Assembly (NCBI GenBank): GCA_013399895.1
Contig: VXBA01003121.1
Span: forward strand, 1,178,417 to 1,242,416
Direction: 5' to 3'
Source of the DNA: Serilophus lunatus
Taxonomy: Eukaryota; Chordata; Aves; Passeriformes; Eurylaimidae
DNA length: 64,000 bases
The notes below the pieces were generated by a model. The model searched no databases. It was not told the DNA's origin and saw nothing but the letters and a program-made list of their open reading frames with translations. The position numbers and the translations under genes are program-made. Shown in pieces: positions 23,531 through 35,198 of this stretch; the first letter of the stretch is position 1; each line of letters opens with the position of its first letter.

Positions 23531-25485
23531 CTTTTCTCGAACAGTGACCTGACTGGAATCAAAATCCTAGCTCCAAAAATTCAGGAATAGCCAAAATCAA
23601 TATCCTTAGCATGCCTCCACAGATTTCTGTGCAGACTTCTCCTTCCATGTATTAACTGGGACAGCTGTGCCAGAAGAAAAAGAGGAAAGAAGCTGCTCCA
23701 AAGCAGTCTCCAGATTTTTTTAAATTGTCCTGAAACCGGTAATTGGTCTGGATTATATGATTTACATCTGACATCTTAACAAATTTGCTTTAGTAACTAA
23801 TTTAATTGTCTCTATTACACACAAAATACACAAGGAGTGTATTGCAATCATAAGAAATTTTGGGTTTTAAGCTGAATTTAATCATAACCTAATTTAGTAG
23901 TTTACCTTTTTACTGCTTTTATTATTGTTAAAGTACAATGAAATTATAATTCTTGCAGTATATTTGCCTGACAATAATAAGCAGTATATGACCCTGAGAA
24001 TTCTATGTATTATGTCATACTTTTGAGTTCATTGTTTTAGGGTTACCTTTCATTCTAAAGGTCAAAGAACTGTCAGGACACTGAAGGTTTTAGCCATGTT
24101 GAAGACATACTCCTAAGTTATGGTAGTGTCATATAACTATGGCATTACCCATACTAAAACTAGTTACCAAATTAAGCAAGGCTGAGAATTTACTACCACT
24201 GTCAGTGTCCTTATTCTCCTACAAGTTCAGCTTAGCTCATTCTCAATCCATCTTCCAATCTGTGTTTGCATATCAAGTAACACAAGCAAAAGAAAAAAGC
24301 TAAGTCTCTGCCTTTTATAATAGCTCTTCTCTGTGCTTGAGGGGCAAAGGAAGGAGAATTTCCTCATCATTCCTAGACTTGCTCTAAACCTTTGTGCTGT
24401 GTTGAATAAAAAGTAGAACCCATTTTTACATTCATTTCCAATGTGTTCTGCGTTTCTATTTATGGAAGCCATTCAATGTGCAAATACCACATTCCTTTGA
24501 ATTCTGATATACTTCTAATACGGCTCAGTATTTAAAACAGATAGTGATTACCCTAACTAAACACCAAAAGCTCAGAGTCTGTGGTTTTTTGATTGTTTGG
24601 GGGTTTTCCCCTGCACCCTAAAATGGTCGGTAATTACTCCTTTTTGTCATATGGGCTTTGCATTTGACATCTCTAATTTCCAGAATACCACCATCAGTAC
24701 CTCACTGTACTTACTGCAAGCATTTAATCAATCTCCATATTAATGAATTTCAATTTTATCCTTATATGGTATTTAACTGAATGGATTTTTTACCTTTCAT
24801 TATTTTTACACTAATCCTATATTAAATTGGAGCTCCTTGAGCCATTTTGACATTCATACAAAACAGAGTTATTGTAACTCAGCCCCCTTGAAAATTATTA
24901 TACCTTGTCTGGAATATGCTGTATGACCTTGAGCACTCACTGGCAAACAACCTTGAACATTCTTTCTAAATCCTATACTTTTATTTGGTAAGAACATTTC
25001 TTAAGAGATTTAACTGTATTAATTTAACTGTATTGTACTACCCAACCTATTTATTTTTATTTTTCTTTCATTTTAAGGATCTTTGATATTAATTAGACAA
25101 CAGTATTGTTTGTGACAATTTTTCTTCACTAAATAAATACATATTATTGAATTATCCTTCTAAGTCTGATTACTAAATTATCTCAATAATGACCTACTCT
25201 TGTCTTGCAACTATGGAATAAAAATATCCTTTGAAGTTTTCTATATTCTTAGTAATAGGCTAAATAATGCCACAATAGAATCCTATTTCTTATTGAAGAC
25301 ATCTCCTTCCACATTACTCATTATTTCTTTTCCTAAGTCACTACTAATTACTGCAGTCCCCAAGAGACCAGAATGTTCAGCATGATATGAATATTGAACA
25401 AATAAAAGTTTATTCTTTCAGATAAAAGTGGAAAAACTAATGACAGATATTTATGATAATCATATATTATATATAACATATATAA
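23531..25485. other. non-coding AT-rich unique DNA
   Basis: No gene or repeat was recognised. It is very AT-rich from about 24.9 to 25.5 kb, ending in a TA-rich run (25451-25485) into which the LTR element inserted. Confidence 0.6.
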
Positions 25486-25490
25486 TACAT
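25486..25490. repeat. left target-site duplication (tacat)
   Basis: The 5-bp sequence tacat directly before the LTR start is repeated at 26689-26693 directly after its end. A 5-bp duplication is the footprint usually associated with ERVL-type (class III) endogenous retroviral integration in birds. Confidence 0.8.
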
Positions 25491-25808
25491 TGTACTGGTT
25501 TGAGGGGGCTGGGATCGTGGGGGGTGGTCAAAAAGGACTTTTGGGATGAATGTAAGAAACTCCACTTACCTGCCTGAGTTAAAATTCCATTTCCCTTAAA
25601 GCTGGGGAAGGGGGGAAGCTGAGATGAAGGCAGCCCTATCCCGGGCAGGGCAGGCAGGTTGCCCCCAGCCGTTCCCCGGGACCGGGGTGGTGGGCTGCGA
25701 GGGGAGGGGGGCCTTTGCTTTAGCTGCTCTCCCGGGGTTTGGGGAGGGAACCTGGGATCGGGGCTGTGGCCAGACAGCAATGGCTTCTCGTTTCCCTGGG
25801 GCCATCTC

Positions 25809-26258
25809 NNNNNNNNNNNNNNNNNNNNNNNNNNNNNNNNNNNNNNNNNNNNNNNNNNNNNNNNNNNNNNNNNNNNNNNNNNNNNNNNNNNNNNNNNNNN
25901 NNNNNNNNNNNNNNNNNNNNNNNNNNNNNNNNNNNNNNNNNNNNNNNNNNNNNNNNNNNNNNNNNNNNNNNNNNNNNNNNNNNNNNNNNNNNNNNNNNNN
26001 NNNNNNNNNNNNNNNNNNNNNNNNNNNNNNNNNNNNNNNNNNNNNNNNNNNNNNNNNNNNNNNNNNNNNNNNNNNNNNNNNNNNNNNNNNNNNNNNNNNN
26101 NNNNNNNNNNNNNNNNNNNNNNNNNNNNNNNNNNNNNNNNNNNNNNNNNNNNNNNNNNNNNNNNNNNNNNNNNNNNNNNNNNNNNNNNNNNNNNNNNNNN
26201 NNNNNNNNNNNNNNNNNNNNNNNNNNNNNNNNNNNNNNNNNNNNNNNNNNNNNNNNNN
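25809..26258. other. assembly gap (450 N)
   Basis: Run of 450 N inside the LTR, following GC-rich, G-run-rich sequence that is hard to sequence and assemble. Whether the length is a true estimate cannot be told from the sequence. Translations through it are meaningless. Confidence 0.99.
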
Positions 26259-26593
26259 CACCCATTTCTCTCAACACGAGAGTCGATTCCAGCTTGCTAG
26301 CAAGTATCCTTTGGAGAGGGGGAGGGAGGGAGTTGTTTTTACCTCTGTTTGTGTTTATCAGAGAGCTTGGAGGGCCCGAAGTCCTTCCAGGAGAGAGGGA
26401 AGAGAAGGAGACACCTTTTCCTACCCTTCCCCACTGTTTGTTTTTCAGCTAGTCATCTGGTTGAAAGGAACAGTTCCCTTTCTTTTTTTTTTCCCTTTTT
26501 GTGTGTTTTTTCCCCTTGCGTGTTGGGTGTCCCTCAATGTAATTCTGGGGTCTCCTGTGGGTTATCCCTACCTTCCTAATTTAATTCCCCTGT

Positions 26594-26599
26594 AATAAA
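26594..26599 (+). promoter_or_regulatory. LTR polyadenylation signal AATAAA
   Basis: A canonical AATAAA lies about 95 bp before the right end of the LTR, where the R/U5 boundary signal is expected. It supports the plus orientation of the element. Confidence 0.65.
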
Positions 26600-26688
26600 C
26601 TGTTTACCTGCTGAAAATTCTATTCAGTTTTCCGTCACTTTTATTGAACCTGCCCCCTGAACGCTAAAAGGTGGATTAAACCACCACA

Positions 26689-26693
26689 TACAT
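26689..26693. repeat. right target-site duplication (tacat)
   Basis: Exact copy of the 5 bp at 25486-25490, immediately after the terminal CA of the LTR. Confidence 0.8.
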
Positions 26694-29147
26694 ATACTTT
26701 AATAATAAATATGCTTTCACTCATTTGCCTCTCACTTCATGAAGTCTTATTCATATGTATATTTTAAAGTTTTTGGTTTAAAATATTTCTTTATTTACCA
26801 TTACTTTGAAATATTGCTTTATTTTAAAGTGTAGTCCTATTATTCTATCTCAGCAACCTCATTTAGTACCTTAAATGGAATAGGTATGGAGTAGTAATCC
26901 CGTGAACCCCATTTACCAATAATTCCATGGGTTACATTTGTTTATGAATTAAGATGGTTAAAAAAATTAGTTAATCCCATCCTACTGTACGTCTTGATAA
27001 TATGACTTACTTTCTTTTGTGAAATCACAGAAGCCATGGAGTACAAGTCTTGAGAGAGTATCAAGATGCCACTCCTTGTCCTCTAGTCCCAAACCATCAT
27101 ATACTTACGGCAGACAGCTGAAGGAGACATATTTATTTCTAATCTCACAGATAGGGAGGGAGAGGGAATCTTCAGATAGTGGCAAACCATTTTACACTAC
27201 ATATGCTTAGCTTACAGGGAAAGAGCAGTGCTGACACACAGATTTGAAAAAAAAATAATTCTACAAAGCAATGTAAATAAAGCAAAGATTAAGTGGTTTT
27301 AATTAAAAGAAACATAGTCAAGTAGGTTAAAACACTAAATGGAATCAAGAAAATTGAGATTTTATGCTGGGTCCTGCATTGGCAGAACATTCCAATACAT
27401 TTTTGGTTGTTTAGTATTTCTTCTGCTTTAATTGATCCTGTGGTGTTTTGCATTTCTCAGACATGTGCTATTGCTCCTTTGACACAGCAAGTTGTTGACC
27501 ATATGTTTTGCAGAATGGGGTACTTCTCACGAGAAATCTTGTCTCCTGATAAAACTATTGTTGACAGATTTAAAAAGTTGTTATTTTCTCTAGAGAGAGA
27601 TTATGTACAAGTAGCTACACTGAGAGTTTTGTGCTCATTGTCTTGCAGTCACGCTCAGACCCAACCCCCTCAATTTGCAGAGAGATTTGTTCTGTCACCT
27701 GCTGGATTCTGAGAGCTAAAATTGCAGATTCTGTCACTGGCATCAAACCAATAAATCTGGCCACGAAAATTTGTTGTAAAGAAGAGACCAGATGAGGTCT
27801 AAAAGTCTCTTTGGCCATTATTTGAGTTTGAGATTCTGAAAGCAAAATTTAGTTTATAATTCTTCAGATAACAAGGAAGTGAGAGTAGAGACCCACTTGC
27901 TCTCTGCTGCCTGTATTCCCTCCACAGCATGAGCAGACGTGGAAAATAATTCAAGAAATATTGTCAAAAAATTTAGTAATTATGCTCAGGAGAGGAAGCA
28001 GAGATGGGAGGTGTGGGAGAGGATTGTGCATCACATGTGAGTAATAACACTTCCAAGTGAAGGCAAAAGTTATGTAATAGAAAAGTGAAAACAATCAAAC
28101 CTGTAGCAAATATTCATGTCAATATTTTCCATTTTTCTTTGTACTTGAAGATCCAGGAATTTAGAAAAGTAATTGAGAAACTGTGGAAGGGTAGAAGCCA
28201 AAATTGGATAAGACCCAGCACTCTTATGGAGTACTGGGTTTGGCCGAAATCTCAGAGAAGTTCACCCCGAGGCAGATGGTGCCTAATATGTTGCAGGTTA
28301 TTAATGATCAAAGTTTTGGGAGAATTCATCTACGTCTCCACACAGGATATTGATCCATCAATACAAGAAAATGGTACACTGCAAACAGAGAGCAAGTTGT
28401 CCTTTCCAAAAAAGATTTTACTTTATTTATTTATTAAAGAGTATTACTAAAATCATTGCCTTATGAAGCTCTTGAACTTATTCTATAACCCATTAATTAA
28501 GGCAGGCCCAGCACAGTCATGTGAGGTAGGGGGTAAGGGCTGTTCTTGTTCAGATGTTTGGCAAAGAGTATTTTGGTGATACAGACAGGCTTCCTCATAG
28601 AGCTCCAAAATAAGAGAATGTGAACCCACCACAGCTCCCAGTTCTTCTGCCATGAGCATGTTTTCTCCACACCTGATGGATGCAAGTCCCTCAGGATTTC
28701 ACCCCTGCACAGATGTAGGCCTATACTTTGAAAGAAAACTCCTCTTTCAGCATTGCATTCAAGGAAACTCAATTCCAGATCTAGTTCCTTCCTTGCATTT
28801 GCTGCAGCAACTCTTAGATAACATGTAAGAAACAAAAGGCATATTGTTGTACTAGGATTTTAAAGAAGTTATTCATTGCTATACTTAAGTTGAGATCTGT
28901 GAAGAAACATATGCGGCGTATTTTGAGAATGTGCTATGCCAGGTTACCCTAAGTCACAGTGTGTTTAAACAACCACTTTATTCTACCATCTGGTACATGA
29001 TAGGTTTCTGATAAATACGTGCCTGTGCTTTGACTGTGGGATGCACACAAGAAAAGAGACTGTATTTTTCCAAGATGTTTGTCTAAGTCTCAGACAAACA
29101 ACTTTGGCAATGTGCAGGAGCTTTCTGTGGGTGCAGCAGTAATTACA
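26694..29147. other. non-coding unique DNA
   Basis: No gene or repeat was recognised over about 2.4 kb. Plus-strand frames of 101 codons (27407-27712) and 121 codons (28085-28450) resemble nothing known and are within chance length. Confidence 0.55.
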
Positions 29148-29649
29148 GTATCCTAGAATCATAGAACGGTTTGGCTTGGAAGGGACAATAAAGATCATCT
29201 AGTTCCAACTTCCTTGCCATGGACAGGGACACCTTCCACTATCCCTAGCTGTTCCAAGCCCTGTCCAACCTGGTCTCGAACACTTCCAAGGATGGGACAG
29301 CCACAGCTTCTCTGGGCAACCTGTGCCAGGGCCTCCCCACCCTCGTAGTTCAGAATTTCTTCCTAATATCCAGTCTAAAACTCTTCCAGTTTGAAGCCAT
29401 TCTCCCTTGTCCTGTCGCTCCAGGGCCTTGGAAATAGTCTCTCTCCATGCTTCTTGTAGGCTCCTTTCAGGTCCTGGAAGGCCACAATTAGGACACCCCA
29501 AAGCGTTCTCTTCTCCAGGCTGAACAATCCCAATTCTCTCAGCCTTTCCTCATAGGAGAGGTGCTCAATTCCTTCAATCAACCTGGTGGCCTCCTCTGGA
29601 CTCACTCCAATAAGTCAATGTCTTTCCTGTGTTGGGGACCCCAGAGCCC
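29148..29649 (-). mobile_element. CR1 LINE, 3' ~500 bp, well preserved
   Basis: Minus-strand CR1 retaining the 3' end: it opens on the plus strand with 'tcctagaatcatagaacggt' (the reversed octamer tail), then 'ttggcttggaagggacaa' and 'tctctgggcaacctgtgcca'. It extends through the C-terminal ORF2 coding region, where a minus-strand frame (29375-29605) reads YEERLRELGLFSLEKRTL, typical of the CR1 reverse-transcriptase C-terminus. It is 5'-truncated near 'gtgttggggaccccagagcc'. This is one of the less decayed copies in the window. Confidence 0.96.
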
Positions 29650-31477
29650 TTTCCCTCAATTTCCTTCCCTTCAGTTCTACCACCCATCCCAGAAATAGTG
29701 CCAGAACAGCATGAGGTGAACTCAAGAGTATTGCTGCAGGCTACAGAGATGACTGTAGCTCACACAAACGTAGCCATATATATAAGGCTGGATTTACATA
29801 CAGAAATATCAGAATTTTCCTTAGGCAGCTGATTACTGAGCACCCCAAGATCATGCTTTGGAGAATCAGAGGAGAGAGAAGGTTCAGTGTTTGATCAGCT
29901 CATTGTGCTCTTCCTTCAAGTTTAACCTCCAGAGTCCTCTGCTACTGCTCCCCTGCTTGGTTTCTCACTTCTCACTTAAGTTTGCCCTCTCTCTACCTCA
30001 AGAGAAAGCCTTGCCCTTGACCTATCCCCTTCCTCCCCTCTCACACAGACACATCTCAGGTGAGCAAGAGCTCCTGAGGCTGCAGAAGAAGGGAGAAGGG
30101 TCTTTTGTCAGGGATGCACAAGTAACACAGTCATCAAACTTTGTCACACTTTCACAAATTTATTTTAAACCTGCTTCTTCTCATACCTTTGATAGCGATT
30201 CTTTAAGCAACCTAAACCACTCATTTGCAACCCCTGGGGCAGGAGGAAGAAGCTGGGAGGTACCAATTGGGAAGCAGTCCTACATACAGAAGCAGGAAGT
30301 TTTCTTCCAGAAAATGATAGGCTGAGGGATAAGAGAGAGAGAATAGACCTGTGAGCACTGATGGCCCTCCAAGGCCTGAACAAACCCCACACACACCTCA
30401 GAGATACCTCCCAGGGCACTCACTGGAAGTCCAAGAGCCCCTCCAACAATTCCTCTTTCATCTGCAAGTCTGGAAGTTGCGGGCCTTTTCCAGACATCAT
30501 CATCCAATTCTCCCCAGTGGTTCATCTTGGCCTTTCTCCACTTTTTACTGCATACCAGAACAGATCATCTTATACTCATTGATGTTCTCACTCAGCTTTG
30601 CCAACGCTACTGAGAAACCCTGACCTGTATACAAGCTTTTTTTTTACTTTCCACAGATTATGGCAATGTTGCTGCAGTAACATGTTGCTCAGTGCAGCCT
30701 GCAGGGTCTGCCCACAAACCTGGCAAATCCTCATGTTTTTTAACTGTGAAAAGCTGGAGCTGTGAGGTCAGCTGTGCAGTTCCACATCCAAGGTCACTTG
30801 TTTGTGGACAGAAGTCCGGTATGTTTATGTTGAGCAACTAAGGGCCTTTCTGGCCATGATAGTAGCATGAGACAACATTTTAGAAAATATTTTATTGAAA
30901 ATAACTCCATGTTATAAAGAATGGGTCAGACAGATGGGGTCTGATTCCAAATCTACCACCTTTTGTGTTCTTTTTCCTTAAACTTCAAATTCTAAGAATT
31001 TGCCTCCTAAGCCTTGCTCTGTATTTTAGCCTCAGCTCAGCACATGAAGCTTCCTGAAAACATAACCTCTCCATACTTCATCAGTTTTGGGTTGACAACT
31101 ATATTGATAAAATATGAGAGGAACAACCCAACCTCACTGCACATTGATTTGTGGGAATATTGCCATATCAGATCGGGCTGTTGTCGCCTGTTGTCAGACG
31201 TGTCACCAGTCTTGGCCAGTGTCTGACAAGGCTTTAGAGTGAGCTACAGAGTACAAGTAATAAACAACCTCATGACTAAGATGAAAGTTAATTTGTATTC
31301 CCACTTAATTAGTTCTTAATTTATGTCCTGAAGTGCAAGTGCTTAGCACTCATAAAACTGTGTCCTTTGGAAAACAAGTAAGTGCTTCCATTTTTCATAC
31401 TCTGCTGAGGTTCTATTCACTGCCATCAGCATGTTGTTTTAATAATATCTTGTAGCAGCAAGTTTTTCTCTTTCATG
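29650..31477. other. non-coding unique DNA
   Basis: No gene or repeat was recognised. The longest clean open frame of the window (155 codons, plus, 29858-30325) lies here. It has no recognisable domain, no strong initiation context and no splice evidence, and one such frame is about what chance predicts. Confidence 0.55.
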
Positions 31478-31669
31478 AAAAATTCTTCACTGTGTGGGTG
31501 GTGAGGCACTGGAGCAGGTTGTCCAGAACATTTCAGCCCTGGAAATGTTCAAGACCACACTGGATGGGGCTTTGAGCAACCTTGTCTAGTGGAAGGTGTC
31601 CCCGCCCACGGCAGGGGAGTTGGGGTAAGATGGTCCCTTCCAGCCCAAACTATTTTAGGATTCTATAAG
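31478..31669 (+). mobile_element. CR1 LINE 3' end fragment
   Basis: Plus-strand CR1 tip of about 190 bp: 'aaattcttcactgtgtgggt', 'ggtgaggcactggagcaggt', 'ggtcccttccagcccaaact', ending in a decayed octamer (aggattctataagg). Confidence 0.93.
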
Positions 31670-34600
31670 GGTTTTTTGTGCAGAATGATATAAGGCAAAA
31701 TAACCTGACAGAGGATTTTAAAGTTTTTGTATATATAGCACTCTAGAGCTATCCAGTAACAAAGGAATCAGAGAAGGCCAATCCAGTGCCTCAAACTTTC
31801 TCTTACAGACCTGCCATTTTCCCTGTTTTCCATTCAAGGAATGGGCTGCTTTTACCTTGTACAATCCTTTCTTTCAAGAAACCCTTTGCATACTACTCCT
31901 AATAATTCTCACTGTGGATCTTTCCTACTTCACCCTCTTTGCTGAGGTGAGAGAAGTCAAATTGAGCAGTAGTTGAGGTTAGCACATTGCATCCTTCATT
32001 ATTATTCTCTGAGTACTCATGTCTGACCTTGGGAGAGCATTACGTTGTGCAGGTTTGTACTTCTGTCGTTTCCTTAAGTAGTTACAGTTATTTGTGAACA
32101 CAAAAACCAGCGAGTTCCTCTCCTTGGCGCGCTCTGCCTCGCTCTGCTGAAGGGAACATCTTGAACTCTTCACATACGTTGACTCATTATGACGGATGAA
32201 GTAGGATGTGACATCCCACTTGCAGCTCCCCAGCATAAACAGTTGAAACATAATAAGAGCTCCCATCTGCCTTGTTCCTTCGCTCCCCCAAAACAGAAAG
32301 AAAAATGAAGAACCCGTGTCATTCACATCTTCATTCAGAGAAAGATTATATTAGAAAGAAAGGACATCTGCATCTTTAATCAGGCATTAATGATGAAGTT
32401 ATGTTACTATTATTTCAATAGCAAAATTTTTACATATGCATGGAGGAGACTTGCTCCTGGTCTAATTTTAGGTCTGCCTGGAGACATTTTGTCCATAGGT
32501 TGGCTCAGGTTCCACACCACTTACTGGTATCTGACAGTGCAAACTGAAATTTATCTGAAGGGAAAAATTGGAGTGTGCTCTTTCTTACCACAACGTGACT
32601 GTAGCAGGAGTGTAATAATCTTTGGGGATGGAATCCATTCCTTGACCCGATTTTCTCTGAAAATTAAGGAACAGCACAACAATTCCCTGAAAGTTTTGAT
32701 AGGACTGCAGTGTCTACAAACATTTTCATAGATTCCTCACTAACAGAATAAACTGTAATTTTTCTGTTTCCTGTAGCTACTTCCAGACAGTGAATGTGCC
32801 ACCCAGGGCTTTAGTTACCAGGAATGGAAAAGTAATTCATGCTCAAAACAACAGCGGGAAAACAAAGTCTATAAAACGAACTTGAAAAAATATCATTCTA
32901 TGGTGCTAAATTTTAGGAAAAAAGCTTCTAAAACCCAACAGAGATTTAAGCCATATAATTCCAAAGTACTTTGAATGCTTTGATAGGAAAGATGTAAAGT
33001 GCTATTTAAAACCAAATTCAATCGCTGCATATTTATACAGGAATTTGACCTATTCTATTTAATTTTATTACTATTACTTGATAGGTCAGGGACATTTCTA
33101 AGTTATAATAACTAGAAACCTTACATGCTCTCACTTAAAAATTACTGAAATAATCTATTTTTAATTTTTTTCTAAATTTTAAAAATTATGGAAATAGTTT
33201 ATTTTTAAAAAAGTTCCTTACTAAATAAAACACTAAAATAAATTGAACACTTCTTTTTTGGGGGGGAGGGGAAACTTAGCCTCAAAGAGATATTAGATGT
33301 GTATTTTGGATACTGGCTATGTCTACATAAAGCCATCAACATAGAAATAGAGAAAAACACATTCAACTGTACAGATAGAAATGTACAGATAGAAATTTCT
33401 ATCTCATCACATCAGAGGGTATATTAGAATAGATGTATTTGACCAGACTGAAAGCCCATGTGGCATAAAAAGTCTCCCATTCATAGCAGTGGATGCCCCG
33501 GGAAAAGACACAGAGCATTCTTCCCCTGGTGCACTGTCCCAACAAACCACACAGATCCTCAGCTACAGCTTCATCTGAACTTCTTCTTCAGTAGCCCTTG
33601 ATGAAGGTGTGTTCATGGATTTGCCAAATCCTCTTTTGGTCCACTTATGATTGTCAAGACCGATTACAGTTTAACATCCACAGTATCCTGTGGCAATGAA
33701 CTCTACAACATCAGTAAAATGGTAAATAGAAATCCACTTTTTTTCTGTGTGTGTGTGTCTTAAATGTGCTTTGTAATCATCTTGCTGGGTATCCCCTAGT
33801 CTTTGTATTACAAGAAATACCAAAACTTATTCCCTATTCACACTGTTCACAGCATTCATGTCCTGTTTCCCTAGTCACTGCTGATTTCTTTTCCAAGATA
33901 AAACATAGCATGCTTTATTCTCACTCAGTAGACAAACTATTCCATGTCCTTGGCCATCTACCCTTCCTTTCTGAGATACCATGACCAGAATTGTAAATTG
34001 GTCAGGATATAAATACATAAAGGAGTTTAGTACAAACACAAGGTTTTTCTTTCCTGTTTGCATTTTTTTTTTTTTCCTGATCCAACTTGTTTTTTGAACC
34101 CTATAGGCAATGAGATGACGCTTTCTGAGGATTATTCACAATGACTTCCCTAAGGAGCATCTAATTTAGAGCCAGCCATCTAATTTAGAGTCTATCATGT
34201 TTCTACACTTAAAATTATTAGTTATGTTGGGCACACTCCCACCCACTCTATCGCTAAAGTAATAGGTCACCAGCTTTATCACTCTTCCATTTACTGGATT
34301 ACCAGACAATAGATACAACAGTATCTTGGGACAGTACTTTAAGCAATCTCAGGCAGTATCCATGGAACAGATATCCAGTGACTATATTGCATATGCAGGA
34401 AATTCAGTTTACTAACACATTATTGTGCCATTTTCTCTTACAGTCTTAATTCTGTTCCTTGTAGATGTCTCAGCTTAGCTTCAGGAAAATTGTTGTTCAA
34501 TAGCAAAATTTTGAGAATATATTGTGGATTCTTAGGTATTTTATCTCTAGATACTCTTTTCTACACACCTCAGACCCATTTCTCTGTTCAGTAGCTGCAC

Positions 34601-34989
34601 CACATATGGAAGTTCATAATTTAAGTTTGAACTTACATTTCTTTCTGAAAAGGTATGAAATGACATGCACATGTAACGTGTATGAAATCAATCCTTATTT
34701 TAATAAACAGATGCAGTACTTTCTGACAAATAGAAATCTCTTGTATAAATAGACTATGACAGACTGTTGCATAAATCATTAAAAATATACCTATTTATGC
34801 ATTTAGATATTTATGGAAATATTTTTTAATTAATCCTTTCAGTACATTCATCAAAACATTCTCTTAAACACTGGGGTCTTATTGAGATGAGAAATTACAA
34901 CTGTTGAATGGATCCCTTTAAAAGGGCAATAAATCAAACAGGTTATACGAAGATACTTGAGGAGCAACCAGTGACATTGCTTTTCCAGA
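31670..34989. other. non-coding unique DNA
   Basis: No repeat was recognised. It contains a CpG-richer stretch at about 32040-32300 overlapping a 115-codon minus-strand frame (see findings), a 14-bp tandem duplication running into an 18-bp palindrome (33368-33404), a T13 run at 34063-34075, and a 14-bp direct repeat (34158-34171 and 34177-34190). The 33.0-33.25 kb part is extremely AT-rich. Confidence 0.5.
33368..33404. repeat. tandem 14-bp duplication merging into an 18-bp palindrome
   Basis: The unit tgtacagatagaaa is present twice head-to-tail (33368-33381, 33382-33395) with no mismatch. The second unit continues into its own inverted copy, so 33387-33404 (agatagaaatttctatct) is a perfect palindrome. 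This can form a cruciform or arise from template switching during replication. Confidence 0.85.
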
Positions 34990-35198
34990 GTAAATTCTTT
35001 ACTGGTGGGCTGGTGAGGCTCTGGAAGAGGTTGCCCAGAGCAGTTGTGGATGCCTCATCCCTGGAAGTGTGTTGTGGATGGAGCACTGAGTAGGCTGGTC
35101 TAGTGAGAAGTGTCCCTGCTCATGGTGGGGGGGTGGAACTGGATGATCTTTATGGTCCTTTCTAGCCCAAGCCATTGTAAGCTTCCATGATTCTATTT
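34990..35198 (+). mobile_element. CR1 LINE 3' end fragment
   Basis: Plus-strand CR1 tip: 'taaattctttactggtggg', 'gaggttgcccagagcagttg', 'ggtcctttctagcccaagcc', ending 'catgattctattt'. Diverged and 5'-truncated. Confidence 0.92.

Larger units (their letters stand above)
25491..26688 (+). mobile_element. endogenous retroviral LTR (ERVL-like), with internal assembly gap
   Basis: Starts tgtactggtttgaggggg and ends aaaccaccaca, giving the TG...CA termini with a short imperfect inverted repeat (tgtactggttt / aaaccaccaca). It is flanked by the 5-bp duplication tacat. An AATAAA polyadenylation signal at 26594-26599 sits near the right end, setting the orientation as plus. The left part is strongly G-rich and the right part has pyrimidine-rich stretches. 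No gag, pol or env sequence is visible. With 450 N inside, the simplest reading is a solo LTR of about 1.2 kb. A provirus with its interior collapsed into the gap is less likely but not excluded. The long open frames across the N run are artefacts. Confidence 0.85.

Noticed and set aside
25596..26595. Open frames of 185-323 codons
   Set aside because: They consist mostly of N bases translated as X across the assembly gap in the LTR.
29858..30325. 155-codon plus-strand open frame
   Set aside because: No recognisable domain, ordinary composition and no splice or promoter support. Roughly one frame of this length is expected by chance in 64 kb at this base composition.
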